Shown: positions 16,809-28,680, counted from the first letter of the stretch. The stretch: DNA of 64,000 nt from Mesorhizobium huakuii (GCF_030160235.1 NZ_BSNY01000057.1:42321-106320); one strand, 5' to 3'. Made by a program: numbers and translations. Notes: generated by a model not told the origin, from the sequence alone.

Positions 16809-17046
16809 TCTCTACCGTCTGCACGTCTGAGTGGCCCAAAGACTGGGCCTGATTGGGCGGGGGTGGCAATTTCTGCCACCGGCGCGCAGCCCATATCACA
16901 TTTCACATTGTCGTGGAATGCTACCACGCAGCATTCGACATCACAGTCGGAAGGTGGCAAAGTGTCATTGTGCCGTCACAGAACGACCTGCGGTGGACGC
17001 GCGGTGACGGCTGCAATCGAGGAAACCATGAAAGGGAGAACCAATC

Positions 17047-17226
17047 ATGTCTCTTGCATCCCATCTTGATGAGTTGCAGCGGAAACACGGCGACATCGAA
17101 CGCGAAATCGATGACGCGATGAACCACCCGTCGGTGGACGACCTCGAAATCGTGAATCTCAAGCGACGCAAGCTGGCACTCAAGGATGCGATTGAGAAAC
17201 TGAAAGCGCAACCGACCACGCATTGA
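17047..17226 (+). CDS. Second YdcH family (DUF465) small protein
   Basis: A 59-residue protein beginning MSLASHLDELQRKHGDIE and containing the family's LKRRKLALKDAIEKLK. A GGGAGAACC ribosome-like site precedes the ATG at 17047. It is divergent from the other YdcH gene, giving two paralogues about 240 bases apart; both are short charged helical hairpins. Confidence 0.85.
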   Translation: MSLASHLDELQRKHGDIEREIDDAMNHPSVDDLEIVNLKRRKLALKDAIEKLKAQPTTH

Positions 17227-17547
17227 TGCCCGACTGACATAGCCGCCACTATGCGGTCCTCGTTGCCGGCGGCAGCCGCCGCCGGTGCAGGTGGTTTGAT
17301 TTTCAGCCCCATGTCATAAGCCTTAGCTAATATCCTTTCCGATCCCCCTTTTTGCGCCTCGGCATAGCCGCGTCGTGTCCTGTTTCAGGCCGCCGGCTGG
17401 GATCAATTGCTGCCAGTGGCGACCTGTCGCCATTGACAAGCCATCTTTGCTCCTCCACCTCATGCCCGGACTTCAGCGCATCGGCCCCGGGGAGTGCTTG
17501 CGCGTCCAAGTGGACGCGCCAGGCCCCAGAGACAAAAGGCTGCCGGC
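17227..17547. other. Gene-free interval before ispG
   Basis: 320 bases with a GC-rich inverted stretch near 17255-17275 (GCCGGCGGCAGCCGCCGCCGGT region) that may terminate the small upstream gene. No recognisable ORF or RNA was seen; the rest probably carries the ispG promoter. Confidence 0.4.
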
Positions 17548-18801
17548 ATGACCGGATATTTTTCCTTTCCCTTCCCCCGCCGCACTTCGGTTGGCGTCGA
17601 TGTCGGCGGCGTGGTCGTCGGCGGCCGTGCGCCTGTCGTGGTGCAATCGATGACCAACACCGACACGGCCGACATCGACCAGACCGTCGCGCAGGTTGCC
17701 GCACTGCACCGCGCCGGCTCCGAGATCGTGCGCATCACCGTCGACCGTGACGAGAGCGCCGCAGCCGTGCCACGCATTCACGAGCGCTTGCTGCGCCTCG
17801 GGATCAATGTGCCGCTGGTCGGCGACTTCCACTATATCGGCCACAAGCTTCTGGCTGATCATCCGGCCTGCGCCGAGGCACTGGCCAAATACCGCATCAA
17901 TCCGGGCAATGTCGGCTTCAAGGACAAGAAGGACCGGCAGTTCACCGATATCGTCGAAATGGCGATCAAGCACGACAAGCCGGTGCGCATCGGGGTCAAC
18001 TGGGGTTCGCTCGACCAGGAGCTTCTGACCCGGCTGATGGACGACAACCAGGACAAGGGTTTTCCGCTGACGGCGCAGGAAGTGATGCGCGAGGCGATCG
18101 TGCAGTCGGCGATCCTGTCGGCCGAGATGGCCGAAGAGATCGGCCTTGGCCGCGACAAGATCATCCTGTCGGCCAAGGTCAGCGGCGTGCAGGACCTGAT
18201 TGCCGTCTACACCGAACTTGCCACGCGCTCCGACCATGCGCTGCATCTCGGCCTCACCGAGGCCGGCATGGGCTCGAAAGGCATCGTCGCCTCGTCCGCA
18301 GCCATGGGCATCCTCTTGCAGCAAGGCATCGGCGACACCATCCGCATCTCGCTGACGCCGGAGCCGAACGGCGACCGCACGCGCGAGGTGCAGGTGGCGC
18401 AGGAACTGCTGCAGACCATGGGTTTCAGGCAGTTCGTGCCGATCGTCGCCGCCTGCCCAGGCTGCGGCCGCACCACCTCCACCGTGTTCCAGGAACTTGC
18501 CCAGAACATCCAGGCCGACCTGCGCAAGAACATGCCGGTGTGGCGCGAAAAATATCCCGGCGTCGAGAACCTCAAGGTCGCGGTGATGGGCTGCATCGTC
18601 AACGGCCCCGGCGAATCCAAGCATGCCGATATCGGCATTTCGCTGCCCGGCACCGGCGAGACGCCAACGGCGCCCGTCTTCGTCGACGGCAAGAAGGCGG
18701 CGACGTTGCGCGGGCCGTCGATCGCGGCGGATTTCGAGAAAATGGTCACCGACTATATCGAGCAGAGGTTTGGGCGTGGCGGCAAAGCCGCGGCAGAATG
18801 A
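17548..18801 (+). CDS. ispG: 4-hydroxy-3-methylbut-2-enyl diphosphate synthase
   Basis: Fe-S enzyme of the MEP isoprenoid pathway, making HMBPP from MEcPP. Start ATG 17548 ([14 protein letters not shown]) gives 417 residues. The TIM-barrel part includes [13 protein letters not shown] and [12 protein letters not shown]; the 4Fe-4S site uses cysteines in ACPGCGRTT (about 315) and [11 protein letters not shown] (about 350). The other pathway-linked gene here is ispA at 25332. Confidence 0.96.
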   Translation: MTGYFSFPFPRRTSVGVDVGGVVVGGRAPVVVQSMTNTDTADIDQTVAQVAALHRAGSEIVRITVDRDESAAAVPRIHERLLRLGINVPLVGDFHYIGHKLLADHPACAEALAKYRINPGNVGFKDKKDRQFTDIVEMAIKHDKPVRIGVNWGSLDQELLTRLMDDNQDKGFPLTAQEVMREAIVQSAILSAEMAEEIGLGRDKIILSAKVSGVQDLIAVYTELATRSDHALHLGLTEAGMGSKGIVASSAAMGILLQQGIGDTIRISLTPEPNGDRTREVQVAQELLQTMGFRQFVPIVAACPGCGRTTSTVFQELAQNIQADLRKNMPVWREKYPGVENLKVAVMGCIVNGPGESKHADIGISLPGTGETPTAPVFVDGKKAATLRGPSIAADFEKMVTDYIEQRFGRGGKAAAE

Positions 18802-18805
18802 GCCC

Positions 18806-19804
18806 ATGCCGAAACTCTACTCCGGCGGCCACCTGAAGGCGCCTTCTGCGCTTCCGGTGCTCACGGACCAAATGTCCGCTGCGCTCCGGTTCTCGAAGCC
18901 ACCATCAGCTGGCGCGCCGGCGCGACTTTCGACACGGGCTCAGCGGTCAATACGGCGCTTCCTCCGGGCGGCGCTGGTTTTCCTGTTCGGCATGGCCTGG
19001 TCGACGCTTGCCCAGGCCGATCCGCCGCAATCGGCCAAGCAGCGGCTGATCGACAAGGTCTGCAACCTGATCCAGGCCCATGCCGACCAGAACGGCCTGC
19101 CACGCGATTTCTTCGCCAGGCTGATCTGGAAGGAAAGCCGTTTCGATCCCAATGCCGTCAGCCCCGTCGGCGCCGAGGGCATCGCCCAGTTCATGCCGGG
19201 CACCGCCAAGATGCGCGGGCTCGAAAACTCCTTCGACATCAACCAGGCGATCCCGGCCTCAGCGAAATATCTCGCCGAAATGAAAACCAGCTACGGCAAT
19301 CTCGGCCTGGCGGCGGCCGCCTACAATGCCGGCGAAAGCCGGGTATCGCGCTGGCTGGGCTCGGGCGGCTTCCTGCCGATGGAAACCGAGAGCTATGTCT
19401 TCGACGTCATGGGCGAGCCGGTCGACAAGTTCACCGACCCCGCCTATGCCGGAAAAATCGAGCCGCTCGATGCCAAGACGGATTTTGCCGTCGCCTGCCG
19501 AAAACTGCCTGTCATCATGTCGCAGACCGTTGCGATGGCCTCGATCAACGTCAAACCATGGGGCGTCCAGGTGGCGGGCAATTTCCGCCGCAGTGCCGCT
19601 GTCAGCCAGTGGCTGCGGGTCAGGAGCCGGTTTCCGGCGCTGCTTGCCGGCCATGATCCGGTGGTGAGCCGGGTGCGCACGCCGATCGGCCGGCGCGGCA
19701 TCTACGCGGTCAGGATCGGGATCGACGATCGTGCCGCCGCCAATGTCATCTGCCAGAAATTGCAAAGCGTCGGCGGGGCGTGCGTGGTGGTGCGCAACCG
19801 ATAG
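18806..19804 (+). CDS. Lytic transglycosylase (SLT family 1)
   Basis: Periplasmic muramidase cleaving the MurNAc-GlcNAc bond with anhydro ring formation. The catalytic glutamate is in LIWKESRFDPNAVSPVGAEGIAQFMPGTA, and AAAYNAGESRV is a conserved SLT motif. A signal-like hydrophobic stretch (FLRAALVFLFGMAWSTLAQA) precedes the mature domain. The start is unsure: ATG 18806 sits four bases past ispG, but residues 1-35 are encoded by a dispersed intergenic repeat; ATG 18872 is an alternative. The C-terminal part has a SPOR-like IYAVRIGIDDRAAAN. Confidence 0.88.
   Translation: MPKLYSGGHLKAPSALPVLTDQMSAALRFSKPPSAGAPARLSTRAQRSIRRFLRAALVFLFGMAWSTLAQADPPQSAKQRLIDKVCNLIQAHADQNGLPRDFFARLIWKESRFDPNAVSPVGAEGIAQFMPGTAKMRGLENSFDINQAIPASAKYLAEMKTSYGNLGLAAAAYNAGESRVSRWLGSGGFLPMETESYVFDVMGEPVDKFTDPAYAGKIEPLDAKTDFAVACRKLPVIMSQTVAMASINVKPWGVQVAGNFRRSAAVSQWLRVRSRFPALLAGHDPVVSRVRTPIGRRGIYAVRIGIDDRAAANVICQKLQSVGGACVVVRNR
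18832..18905. repeat. Intergenic repeat, GCTCCGGTTCTCG family (copy A)
   Basis: The segment with GCTTCCGGTGCTCAC...GCGCTCCGGTTCTCG resembles 27140-27185 and 35268-35320. Here it lies within the 5' end of the lytic transglycosylase reading frame. Confidence 0.6.
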
Positions 19805-19849
19805 GCCTGAAGCCGGCTTGGTGTTCCGGTCCGAGAGAGGCGTTTGACG

Positions 19850-20401
19850 ATGACAGCCAGGATCGTTCTGCTCAATGGCGTCGGCAGTGCCGGCAAAAGC
19901 TCGATCGCCAGGGCGTTGCAGACGATAACCGCTGCGCCTTTCCTGCATGTCCAGATGGACAGTTTCCTCGAGATGCTGCCCGATGCCCTGCAGAACCATG
20001 CCGACGGCTTCTCCTACGAAACCGTCCGACAGGACGGCAAGCCCGCGGTCATGATCCGGGCCGGACCCGTGGGCGAAAGAAGCCTGCGCGGGATGCGCCA
20101 CGCCATCGCCGCCATGGCCGGGCAAGGCAACGACCTGATCGTCGACGATGTGCTGTGCAATGGCGAACTGTCGGACTATGTCGCGCTGCTGTCGGCCTTC
20201 GATCTCCATCTGGTCGGCGTCATGGCGCCGCTGGAGGTTCTGGAAGCCCGCGAGGCCCGGCGCGCGGACAGGTTGCCGGGGCTGGCGCGCTGGCAATGTG
20301 GACGCGTGCACGCTGGGATGAGCTACGACCTCGAAGTCGACACCAGCCTGCTCACGCCGTTGGAGTGCGCCCGTCGCATTCAGCAACGATTTCAATTATA
20401 G
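19850..20401 (+). CDS. Chloramphenicol-phosphotransferase-like P-loop kinase
   Basis: The P-loop GVGSAGKSS lies near the N-terminus, followed by HVQMDSFLEMLPD, DDVLCNGE and R-rich RADRLPGLA, the arrangement of the CPT family (3-O-phosphotransferase-like) of small kinases. ATG 19850 is preferred over TTG 19844 because of a GAGAGAGG ribosome site 9 bases before. Length 183. Real substrate unknown; antibiotic phosphorylation should not be assumed. The sulfotransferase gene lies 57 bases further on the same strand. Confidence 0.8.
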   Translation: MTARIVLLNGVGSAGKSSIARALQTITAAPFLHVQMDSFLEMLPDALQNHADGFSYETVRQDGKPAVMIRAGPVGERSLRGMRHAIAAMAGQGNDLIVDDVLCNGELSDYVALLSAFDLHLVGVMAPLEVLEAREARRADRLPGLARWQCGRVHAGMSYDLEVDTSLLTPLECARRIQQRFQL

Positions 20402-20457
20402 GCGGCATTGGATTGGCTGGGGTTGCCCCTGCCTGCGATGGACGACGGGGCAACGTG

Positions 20458-21210
20458 ATGTTCGACGCCTACATTATCTGCGGCACGCCGAGAACCGGGA
20501 GCACTTTGCTGTGCAAGCTTCTGGCATCCACCGGGACGTCAGGCGATCCTCACTCCTTCTATCGGCGGCAGGACGTGTCGGAGTGGGCCGACGAGTGGAA
20601 ACTGCCAGCCCGCGACACGATGGGCGAGCTTGAATTCGACGTTGCCTATCTCGATGCGGCAATCACCGCCGGCAAGGGCGGGACAGGCATCTTCGGCCTG
20701 CGCCTGATGCGCGAAAACCTGGATGAACTTTCGGTCATCCTCGACCGGATTTTCCCGGGGCTGGCGTCGGACGCAGCGCGTTTCGGAAAGGCCTTTGGCC
20801 GCACCCTCTACATCCACCTGTCGCGCGAGAACAAGCTCGCGCAGGCGATCTCGCTGATCAAGGCACAGCAGACCGGTCTTTGGCACATCGCGCCGGACGG
20901 CACCGAGATCGAAAGGGTCGCACCGGCGCAAGAACCCCAATATGATTTCGAGCGGATCAAAGGCGAGCTTGCCAAACTCGAAGCCTATGACACGGCGTGG
21001 AACATCTGGTTCGCGGCGCAAGGCATAACGCCGCTGCGGGTTGGCTACGATCGTCTCTCCGCCGATCCGGTGGCGGCATTGCTGGGCATCTGCGAGGCTC
21101 TCGGCGCTCCGCCGCCGAATGCCGGCGACATCCGGCCGGGCGTCGCAAAGCTCGCCGACGAGACGAGCCTCGACTGGATGCGCCGCTATCGTCTGGAGGC
21201 GTCCGGCTGA
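20458..21210 (+). CDS. Stf0-type sulfotransferase
   Basis: Uses PAPS as sulfuryl donor. The N-terminal IICGTPRTGSTLLCKLLASTG is the 5'-phosphosulfate-binding loop of the Stf0 family (trehalose-2-sulfotransferase-like). LYIHLSREN is a second conserved block, with the R-E-N signature before KLAQAISL. Length 250 matches. Stf0 members sulfate sugars such as trehalose; in rhizobia the acceptor is unknown. The start at ATG 20458 (GTG 20455 alternative) lacks a strong ribosome site. Confidence 0.88.
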   Translation: MFDAYIICGTPRTGSTLLCKLLASTGTSGDPHSFYRRQDVSEWADEWKLPARDTMGELEFDVAYLDAAITAGKGGTGIFGLRLMRENLDELSVILDRIFPGLASDAARFGKAFGRTLYIHLSRENKLAQAISLIKAQQTGLWHIAPDGTEIERVAPAQEPQYDFERIKGELAKLEAYDTAWNIWFAAQGITPLRVGYDRLSADPVAALLGICEALGAPPPNAGDIRPGVAKLADETSLDWMRRYRLEASG

Positions 21211-21297
21211 GTATGGGGCAGAGCAAGGCCGCAACGTCATCGGCGGCGTGGATTATGCCTGTCGGGCGTGGCAAGCATTTGGGCTATAGGCGGCGAC

Positions 21298-22038
21298 ATG
21301 ACCGATTTGATCTACAATGATCCCGACTTCGTTCAGTTCTACGACATCGAGAATCAGGATGGCCGCGCCGATTTCGACTATTGCATCCGTCTTGCCCGGG
21401 ATGGCGGCTCGGTCCTCGATCTTGGTTGCGGCACTGGTCAACTGGCTGCCGAAATGGCCCAGAGGTGCAACGTCACCGGTGTCGATCCCGCATCGGCCAT
21501 GCTCGACGTCGCGCGACGCAGGAGCGGCGGTGACAAGGTCGACTGGGTTGTTGCCGACGCGCGAACGGTGCGGCTCGAAAAACGGTTCGATCTGGTGCTG
21601 CTGACCGGTCACGCGTTCCAGGTTTTCCTGACCGAAGAGGATCAGCGGGCGGTGCTGCGTACCATCGCCGAACATCTCAGGCCCGGTGGGCGCTTCATCT
21701 TCGACACGCGAAATCCCGTCGCGGAGGCATGGCAGGAATGGACGCCGCAACGCTCCGAAAGGATGGTGGAGCATCCCAGCCTTGGTATCGTCAGGGCCTG
21801 GTATGAGGCCGACTGGGATGCCGTCAGTGCGGTGGTCACCTATTCGACATTCTATGAGATTCCCGGCGGCGGACCGGTTCTGGGCGCTGAATCGAAAATC
21901 GGGTTTCCGAAAAGGGAAGATATCGCCGGGATGCTGGATGACGCCGGCCTGCTGGTGGAGCAATGGTTCGGCGACTGGCAGGGCGAATCCTACGCTGACA
22001 CCTCTGCGGAAATCATCCCGATCGGTCGGCTGCGCTGA
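21298..22038 (+). CDS. SAM-dependent class I methyltransferase
   Basis: 246 residues starting MTDLIYNDPDFVQFYD. Motif I is VLDLGCGTGQLAAEMA (about 40-55), the acidic motif II VTGVDPASAMLDVAR follows, and LRPGGRFIFDTRNP is the post-motif III strand. The substrate is not identifiable. It follows the sulfotransferase by about 90 bases on the same strand but with no obvious coupling. Possible small-molecule or lipid methylase. Confidence 0.88.
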   Translation: MTDLIYNDPDFVQFYDIENQDGRADFDYCIRLARDGGSVLDLGCGTGQLAAEMAQRCNVTGVDPASAMLDVARRRSGGDKVDWVVADARTVRLEKRFDLVLLTGHAFQVFLTEEDQRAVLRTIAEHLRPGGRFIFDTRNPVAEAWQEWTPQRSERMVEHPSLGIVRAWYEADWDAVSAVVTYSTFYEIPGGGPVLGAESKIGFPKREDIAGMLDDAGLLVEQWFGDWQGESYADTSAEIIPIGRLR

Positions 22039-22063
22039 TCTGGCAGCCTGACGGGACTATAAC

Positions 22064-24424
<2,361 letters not shown>

Positions 24425-24522
24425 ATACGCATTATTTTAACGACCGGGATTACGCTTCATTTACATTAAGATTTCGTTCGCGCGACCAGCGCCATTGCTC
24501 GTCCGTACGGCGGCGCGGAAGA

Positions 24523-25278
24523 TCAGATCGATGCGGTGATGCCGCCGTCGACATAGAGGATATGGCCGTTGACGAAGGACGAGGCGTCGGAGGCCAGGAA
24601 TACGCAGGCCCCGACCAGTTCCTCCACCTTGCCCCAGCGGCCGGCCGGGGTGCGCTTTTCGAGCCAGCCGGTGAAAGCCGGGTCGGCGACGAGGGCTGCA
24701 TTGAGCGGCGTGTCGAAGTAGCCGGGGGCGATGGCGTTGCATTGCAGGCCGTGTTTGGCCCAGTCCGTCGCCATGCCCTTGGTCAGGTTGCCGACCGCGC
24801 CTTTCGTCGCCGTGTAGGGGGCGATGCCGGGGCGGGCAAGTGCGGTCTGCACGGAGGCGATGTTGATGATCTTGCCGCGGCCGCGCTTGATCATGTGGCG
24901 CGCGACCGCCTGGCCGACATGGAAGACGCTGGCGACATTGGTCTGCAGCAGGCGCTCGAACGCTTCGGCGGGAAAATCCTCTAGCGGCGTGCGGAATTGC
25001 ATGCCGGCATTGTTGACCAATATGTCGATCGGCCCGCCGGACAGCTCGAAATTGTCGATCGCGGCGCGGACCGCGTCATGATCGGTCGCGTCGAAGGCAA
25101 GCGTTTGCGCTTCGGGGATCTGCGCCGCCGCGACGCCAAGCTTTGCCGCGTCGCGACCGTTGAGGACCACGCTTGCGCCAGCTTGTGCCAGGCCCTTGGC
25201 CAGAGCGAGCCCGATGCCTTGCGACGAGCCGGTTACCAGTGCCCGGCGCCCAGTGAGATCGAACAGATTGGCCGACAT
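24523..25278 (-). CDS. SDR family oxidoreductase, gluconate 5-dehydrogenase-like
   Basis: NAD(P)-dependent short-chain dehydrogenase of 251 residues. Cofactor loop TGSSQGIG at about 16-23, NNAG at about 90, the catalytic Ser in NIASVQTALA and Tyr-Lys in PYTATKG. The C-terminus FVNGHILYVDGG is typical. It resembles gluconate 5-dehydrogenase (IdnO/Gno) in the pattern RRALVTGSSQGIGLALAKGLA. ispA lies 53 bases upstream on the same strand. Substrate assignment is by family resemblance only. Confidence 0.85.
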   Translation of the reverse strand: MSANLFDLTGRRALVTGSSQGIGLALAKGLAQAGASVVLNGRDAAKLGVAAAQIPEAQTLAFDATDHDAVRAAIDNFELSGGPIDILVNNAGMQFRTPLEDFPAEAFERLLQTNVASVFHVGQAVARHMIKRGRGKIINIASVQTALARPGIAPYTATKGAVGNLTKGMATDWAKHGLQCNAIAPGYFDTPLNAALVADPAFTGWLEKRTPAGRWGKVEELVGACVFLASDASSFVNGHILYVDGGITASI

Positions 25279-25331
25279 CGAGGTGGATCTCCCATTTGTG
25301 TCAACCCGCACCGACATTGGGGGGGCCGCAC

Positions 25332-26249
25332 TCAACTGTTGCGCGTCGCGATGAAGGTCGCAGCCTCCTTCAGCAGCGCCGCCTGGTCGCCATAGGGGTC
25401 GAGCAGCGCGTGGGCCTGCCCGACAAGGCCGTGCAGCTGGCTGCGTGCCCAATTCGCGCCATGCAGCGCCACCAGCGTCCCCTTGCCGGCGGCAGCGTCC
25501 TTGCCGGTCGCCTTGCCCATCTGGCTGGCATCGGCGGTCAGGTCGAGCAGGTCGTCGGCAAGCTGGAAGGCAAGGCCGATCGCCGAGCCGAACTCAGCCA
25601 GTCTTTCGCGGTCCTCGGCCGCAGCACCGGCGATGATTGCGCCGGCCTCGCAGGCGAAGCGGATCAGGGCGCCGGTCTTCATCGCCTGTAGCGTTATGAT
25701 GCCGGCCTCGTCGGGCGGTGTCTGCTCGGCTTCGAGGTCGAGCTTTTGGCCGCCGACCATGCCGCCGGCACCGGCCGCACGGGCAAGCGCCAGCACCAAG
25801 GCCGCTCGCCGCTCCGCCGGCAGGACAGTCGCCTCGCAGGCAACGATGTCGAAGGCCAGCGTCAGCAAGGCGTCGCCGGCCAGGATCGCGGTCGCCTCGT
25901 CGAAGGCCTTGTGCACGGTTGGCTGGCCGCGGCGCAGATCATCGTCGTCCATCGCCGGCAAATCATCATGAATCAGCGAATAGCAATGCACGCATTCGAG
26001 TGCCGCCGCGACACGCAGTGCTGCTTCGCCATCGACGGAAAACAGCGCCGCACTTTCCATGACCAGGAATGGGCGCAGGCGCTTGCCACCGTTCAGCACG
26101 CCATGGCGCATCGCCGCCATCAGGCGATCGGGCCGCGCGATCTCGCCCGAAAGCGGGCGATCGTCGAGCAAGCGCCGCAGCAGCACCTCGACGGCCGCCG
26201 CCCGCCTGATGAGCGCCATTTCGAACGCCATTTCGTCGTCATTCGTCAT
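25332..26249 (-). CDS. ispA: Polyprenyl (farnesyl) diphosphate synthase
   Basis: Condenses IPP with DMAPP/GPP to FPP. ATG 26249 gives 305 residues. Both aspartate-rich motifs are present: DDLPAMDDDD (about 95-104) and DDLLD near residue 235. GGKRLRP at about 54-60 and GQKLDLE are the diphosphate-binding and family landmarks. It follows the MEP-pathway theme with ispG. Some chance it makes GGPP, but size and motif spacing fit FPP synthase. Confidence 0.92.
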   Translation of the reverse strand: MTNDDEMAFEMALIRRAAAVEVLLRRLLDDRPLSGEIARPDRLMAAMRHGVLNGGKRLRPFLVMESAALFSVDGEAALRVAAALECVHCYSLIHDDLPAMDDDDLRRGQPTVHKAFDEATAILAGDALLTLAFDIVACEATVLPAERRAALVLALARAAGAGGMVGGQKLDLEAEQTPPDEAGIITLQAMKTGALIRFACEAGAIIAGAAAEDRERLAEFGSAIGLAFQLADDLLDLTADASQMGKATGKDAAAGKGTLVALHGANWARSQLHGLVGQAHALLDPYGDQAALLKEAATFIATRNS

Positions 26250-26327
26250 GATCGGGACCGGTAGCCGACACTCAGACGTTGCGCAAGAAGGCAAGCGCCA
26301 TTATGCCGGAGCAAGGAGAAGCACGGG

Positions 26328-27089
26328 TTGGGCGGCTTGGCGGAACCGATCGTCGATCATGAAACCGAAAAGCTGGACATGGCGACGAGACCGCGCGGCG
26401 TGAACCGCCGCGGTCTCAGGCGCTGGGTCCGGCGCGGCCTTGTCGTGGCCGCCGTACTGGCGCTCATCCCGACAGTGCTGACCTTCCTCTACCTGCCGTT
26501 CTTCGTGCATCCGGTGTCGACGCTGATGCTGAAGGACCTGGCGACCTTCTCCGGCTATGACCGGCGCTGGGTGTCGATCGACGATGTCGCGCCGGTGTTG
26601 GCCCATTCCGTCATCATGTCGGAGGACGGGCAGTTCTGCTTCCACCGCGGCGTCGATCTTGGCGAATTGCGCGGTGTCGTCGACGATGCGCTGGCCGGCG
26701 AGGCGACACGCGGCGCCTCGACCATCACCATGCAGACGGTGAAGAACCTCTTTCTCTGGTCGCGCCCGCTGGGCTCGGTGCGCAAGGTCGTCGAACTGCC
26801 GCTGGCCATCTATTTCGACGCGGTGATGTCGAAACGCCGCATCATGGAAATCTATCTCAACATCGCCGAATGGGGCCCGGGCATCTACGGTATCGAGGCG
26901 GCGGCGCAGCACCATTTCGGCATTTCGGCGAAACAGCTGTCGCGAAGGCAGGCCGCACTTCTCGCCGTCACCTTGCCCAACCCGATCGCCCGAAATCCGG
27001 CAAAACCCGGGCCGGGCTTGAGAAGGCTGGCCAATCTGATCGAGCGGCGTGCCGGCCGGTCAGGCGCCTATGTCGGCTGTCTCGAGTAG
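26328..27089 (+). CDS. mtgA: Monofunctional peptidoglycan glycosyltransferase
   Basis: Polymerises lipid II into glycan strands in the periplasm, without the transpeptidase domain. TTG 26328 is chosen because AGGAG lies 9 bases before; MATRPRG (26379) is an alternative. A membrane anchor spans about 37-60. The GT51 motifs are present: [12 protein letters not shown] (catalytic Glu99), [34 protein letters not shown] and [14 protein letters not shown]. Length 253 is typical. It is divergent from ispA. Confidence 0.93.
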   Translation: MGGLAEPIVDHETEKLDMATRPRGVNRRGLRRWVRRGLVVAAVLALIPTVLTFLYLPFFVHPVSTLMLKDLATFSGYDRRWVSIDDVAPVLAHSVIMSEDGQFCFHRGVDLGELRGVVDDALAGEATRGASTITMQTVKNLFLWSRPLGSVRKVVELPLAIYFDAVMSKRRIMEIYLNIAEWGPGIYGIEAAAQHHFGISAKQLSRRQAALLAVTLPNPIARNPAKPGPGLRRLANLIERRAGRSGAYVGCLE

Positions 27090-27107
27090 GGCATGTCGAC
27101 GTTCAGG

Positions 27108-27240
27108 TGATGCCGGCCTGCAAACGGCGAATACCTGCGCCTCCGGTGCTCACGTACTTCAAGTGCGCTCCGCTCCGGTTCTCGGTATCCGTCGTTTTCG
27201 GCTCGGCCCGACCTGAACCTCAACACGCCCCAACCTAGCC
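27108..27240. repeat. Intergenic repeat, GCTCCGGTTCTCG family (copy B)
   Basis: Contains GCCGGCCTGCAAACGG, the GTGCTCACGTACTT / AAGTGCGCTCCGCTCC arms and CCGGTTCTCGGTATC, followed by an arm ending CTCAACACGCCCC. It matches 35218-35392 closely and 18832-18905 partly. Confidence 0.7.
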
Positions 27241-27378
27241 GACTCAAAAAAATTCACCGCAGTGCTGGCCAAAACGGTGTCAGGCGTGTATAGGCACCCG
27301 ACTTTCTCAGATTTAGGCCCCGACATGGCCCTTTCACGAGGGCGGGCGGGGCGTTTGACCATGTAATGGAGCATATCC

Positions 27379-27561
27379 ATGGCCGTTCCGAAACGCAAAA
27401 CCTCTCCGTCCAAGCGCGGCATGCGCCGCTCGGCCGACGCCCTCAAGGCCCCGACCTATGTCGAGGACAAGAATTCCGGCGAAATGCGCCGCCCGCACCA
27501 CATCGACCTGAAGACCGGCATGTATCGCGGTCGCCAGGTGCTGACCCCCAAGGAAAGCTGA
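27379..27561 (+). CDS. rpmF: 50S ribosomal protein L32
   Basis: 60 residues, starting [18 protein letters not shown] and containing [28 protein letters not shown]. The zinc-ribbon cysteines of some L32 forms are absent, as usual in Rhizobiales. A perfect 12-bp hairpin follows 29 bases after the stop. Usually transcribed with mtgA nearby in rhizobia, as here. Confidence 0.95.
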   Translation: MAVPKRKTSPSKRGMRRSADALKAPTYVEDKNSGEMRRPHHIDLKTGMYRGRQVLTPKES

Positions 27562-27589
27562 GACCAGCTTTCTTGAAGGGTTGAGTTAC

Positions 27590-27617
27590 AAAGGACCGGC
27601 CTCTGGCCGGTCCTTTG
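27590..27617 (+). terminator. Perfect 12-bp hairpin after rpmF
   Basis: AAAGGACCGGCC (27590-27601), loop TCT, GGCCGGTCCTTT (27605-27616). The loop of three bases and a T-ending stem make a good terminator, probably working in both directions. Confidence 0.85.
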
Positions 27618-27842
27618 CGTTTGGCGAACCCAATGGCCGCGGCCCAGGCTCAGCCTGCCATCTCACTGGCGTGCAGCGCGCGCCGGCTCCTTCAAGCGCT
27701 GACCTCTGTCTCAGGCTTGCTCCATGTCGGCTGACACGGTTGTTGCATCCGGTCTTCGACCGTGTTTGCGGCTTTTTACGAAAAATCTTGACGGCGTGGC
27801 TGTGGCGCATTCTACAGAAGGTGCCCCATATGGAGACGCCAG

Positions 27843-28244
27843 ATGTTCGGTGCCGTCCCGCTTTTGATCGTGCCTTTCATTCTCTACAATCTCGGCCTGC
27901 TCGGAATTTTCGGCGGCGGTGACGACCCGTGGGCGAGCGAGATCTTTTCGTTCCGCATGATGTCGGGCGGGGTGTTCTCGATGACGCTCGGCGACCTGAT
28001 GATACTGATCGGGCTGATCTTCCTGTTCCTCGAAATGGTGAAGTCGGCGCGCACGACCAGCGCCTCGATCATGGACCATCTGCTGTCGACGCTGGTCTTC
28101 GTCGCCTTCCTGGTCGAATTCCTGCTGGTCAAGGGCGCGGCGCATTCGATCTTCTTCACGCTGATGATCATCGCGCTGTTCGATGTGATGGCCGGTTTCG
28201 CGGTGTCGATGCGGTCGGCGAGCCGGGACATCAACCTCAACTAA
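27843..28244 (+). CDS. Conserved small membrane protein
   Basis: 133 residues with four predicted membrane segments (MFGAVPLLIVPFILYNLG; LGDLMILIGLIFLFLEM; LLSTLVFVAFLVEFLLV; SIFFTLMIIALFDVMAGFAV). No catalytic motif. It has a typical rhizobial pattern of an uncharacterised integral membrane protein. It is convergent with the GlcG-like gene, with four bases between the ends. Function unknown. Confidence 0.8.
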   Translation: MFGAVPLLIVPFILYNLGLLGIFGGGDDPWASEIFSFRMMSGGVFSMTLGDLMILIGLIFLFLEMVKSARTTSASIMDHLLSTLVFVAFLVEFLLVKGAAHSIFFTLMIIALFDVMAGFAVSMRSASRDINLN

Positions 28245-28248
28245 ATAC

Positions 28249-28680
28249 TCAGCCCGGATCGGCGGTGAAGCCGGCAGCCTCGATGCCGGCGATGGCCGCG
28301 GCTTCGTCATTGTCCGACGTGTCGCCTGAAATGCCGACGGCGCCGACAATGGTGCCGGCCTTGTCGCGGATCAACACGCCGCCGACGACCGGCAGCACGC
28401 GTCCGCCCGACACGTCGGAGATGCCGGCGACCAGATGCGGGCGCTCCTTGGCGAAGGCCTCGACCTTGCGCGAACCCATGCCGATGGCCAGCGCGCCATA
28501 GGCCTTGCCCGCCGACATTTGCGGGCGCAGGAACGAGGCGCCGTCCTGGCGCTCGAAGGCGACCAGATGGCCGCCGGCGTCAAGCACGGAAACGCCGAGC
28601 GGCTTGAGCTTGAGATCGGCGCCCTTGGCGAAGGCGGCATCGATGATTTGCCTGGCTTTTTCGAGCGGCAGCGCGGTCAT
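28249..28680 (-). CDS. GlcG/HbpS-like (DUF336) protein
   Basis: 143 residues beginning MTALPLEKARQIIDAAFAKG. The conserved GVSVLDAGGHLVAFERQDGASFLRPQMSAGKAYGAL and GGVLIRDKAGTIVGAVGISGDTSDNDEAAA blocks identify the GlcG/HbpS heme-degrading-like fold. No signal peptide, so it is cytoplasmic. Roles reported for the fold include cofactor or heme binding; none can be assigned here. Single gene. Confidence 0.9.
   Translation of the reverse strand: MTALPLEKARQIIDAAFAKGADLKLKPLGVSVLDAGGHLVAFERQDGASFLRPQMSAGKAYGALAIGMGSRKVEAFAKERPHLVAGISDVSGGRVLPVVGGVLIRDKAGTIVGAVGISGDTSDNDEAAAIAGIEAAGFTADPG

Noticed and set aside
17255-17275. GC-rich inverted repeat near the YdcH gene as a riboswitch
   Set aside because: Too short and without conserved junction features; treated as a possible terminator only.
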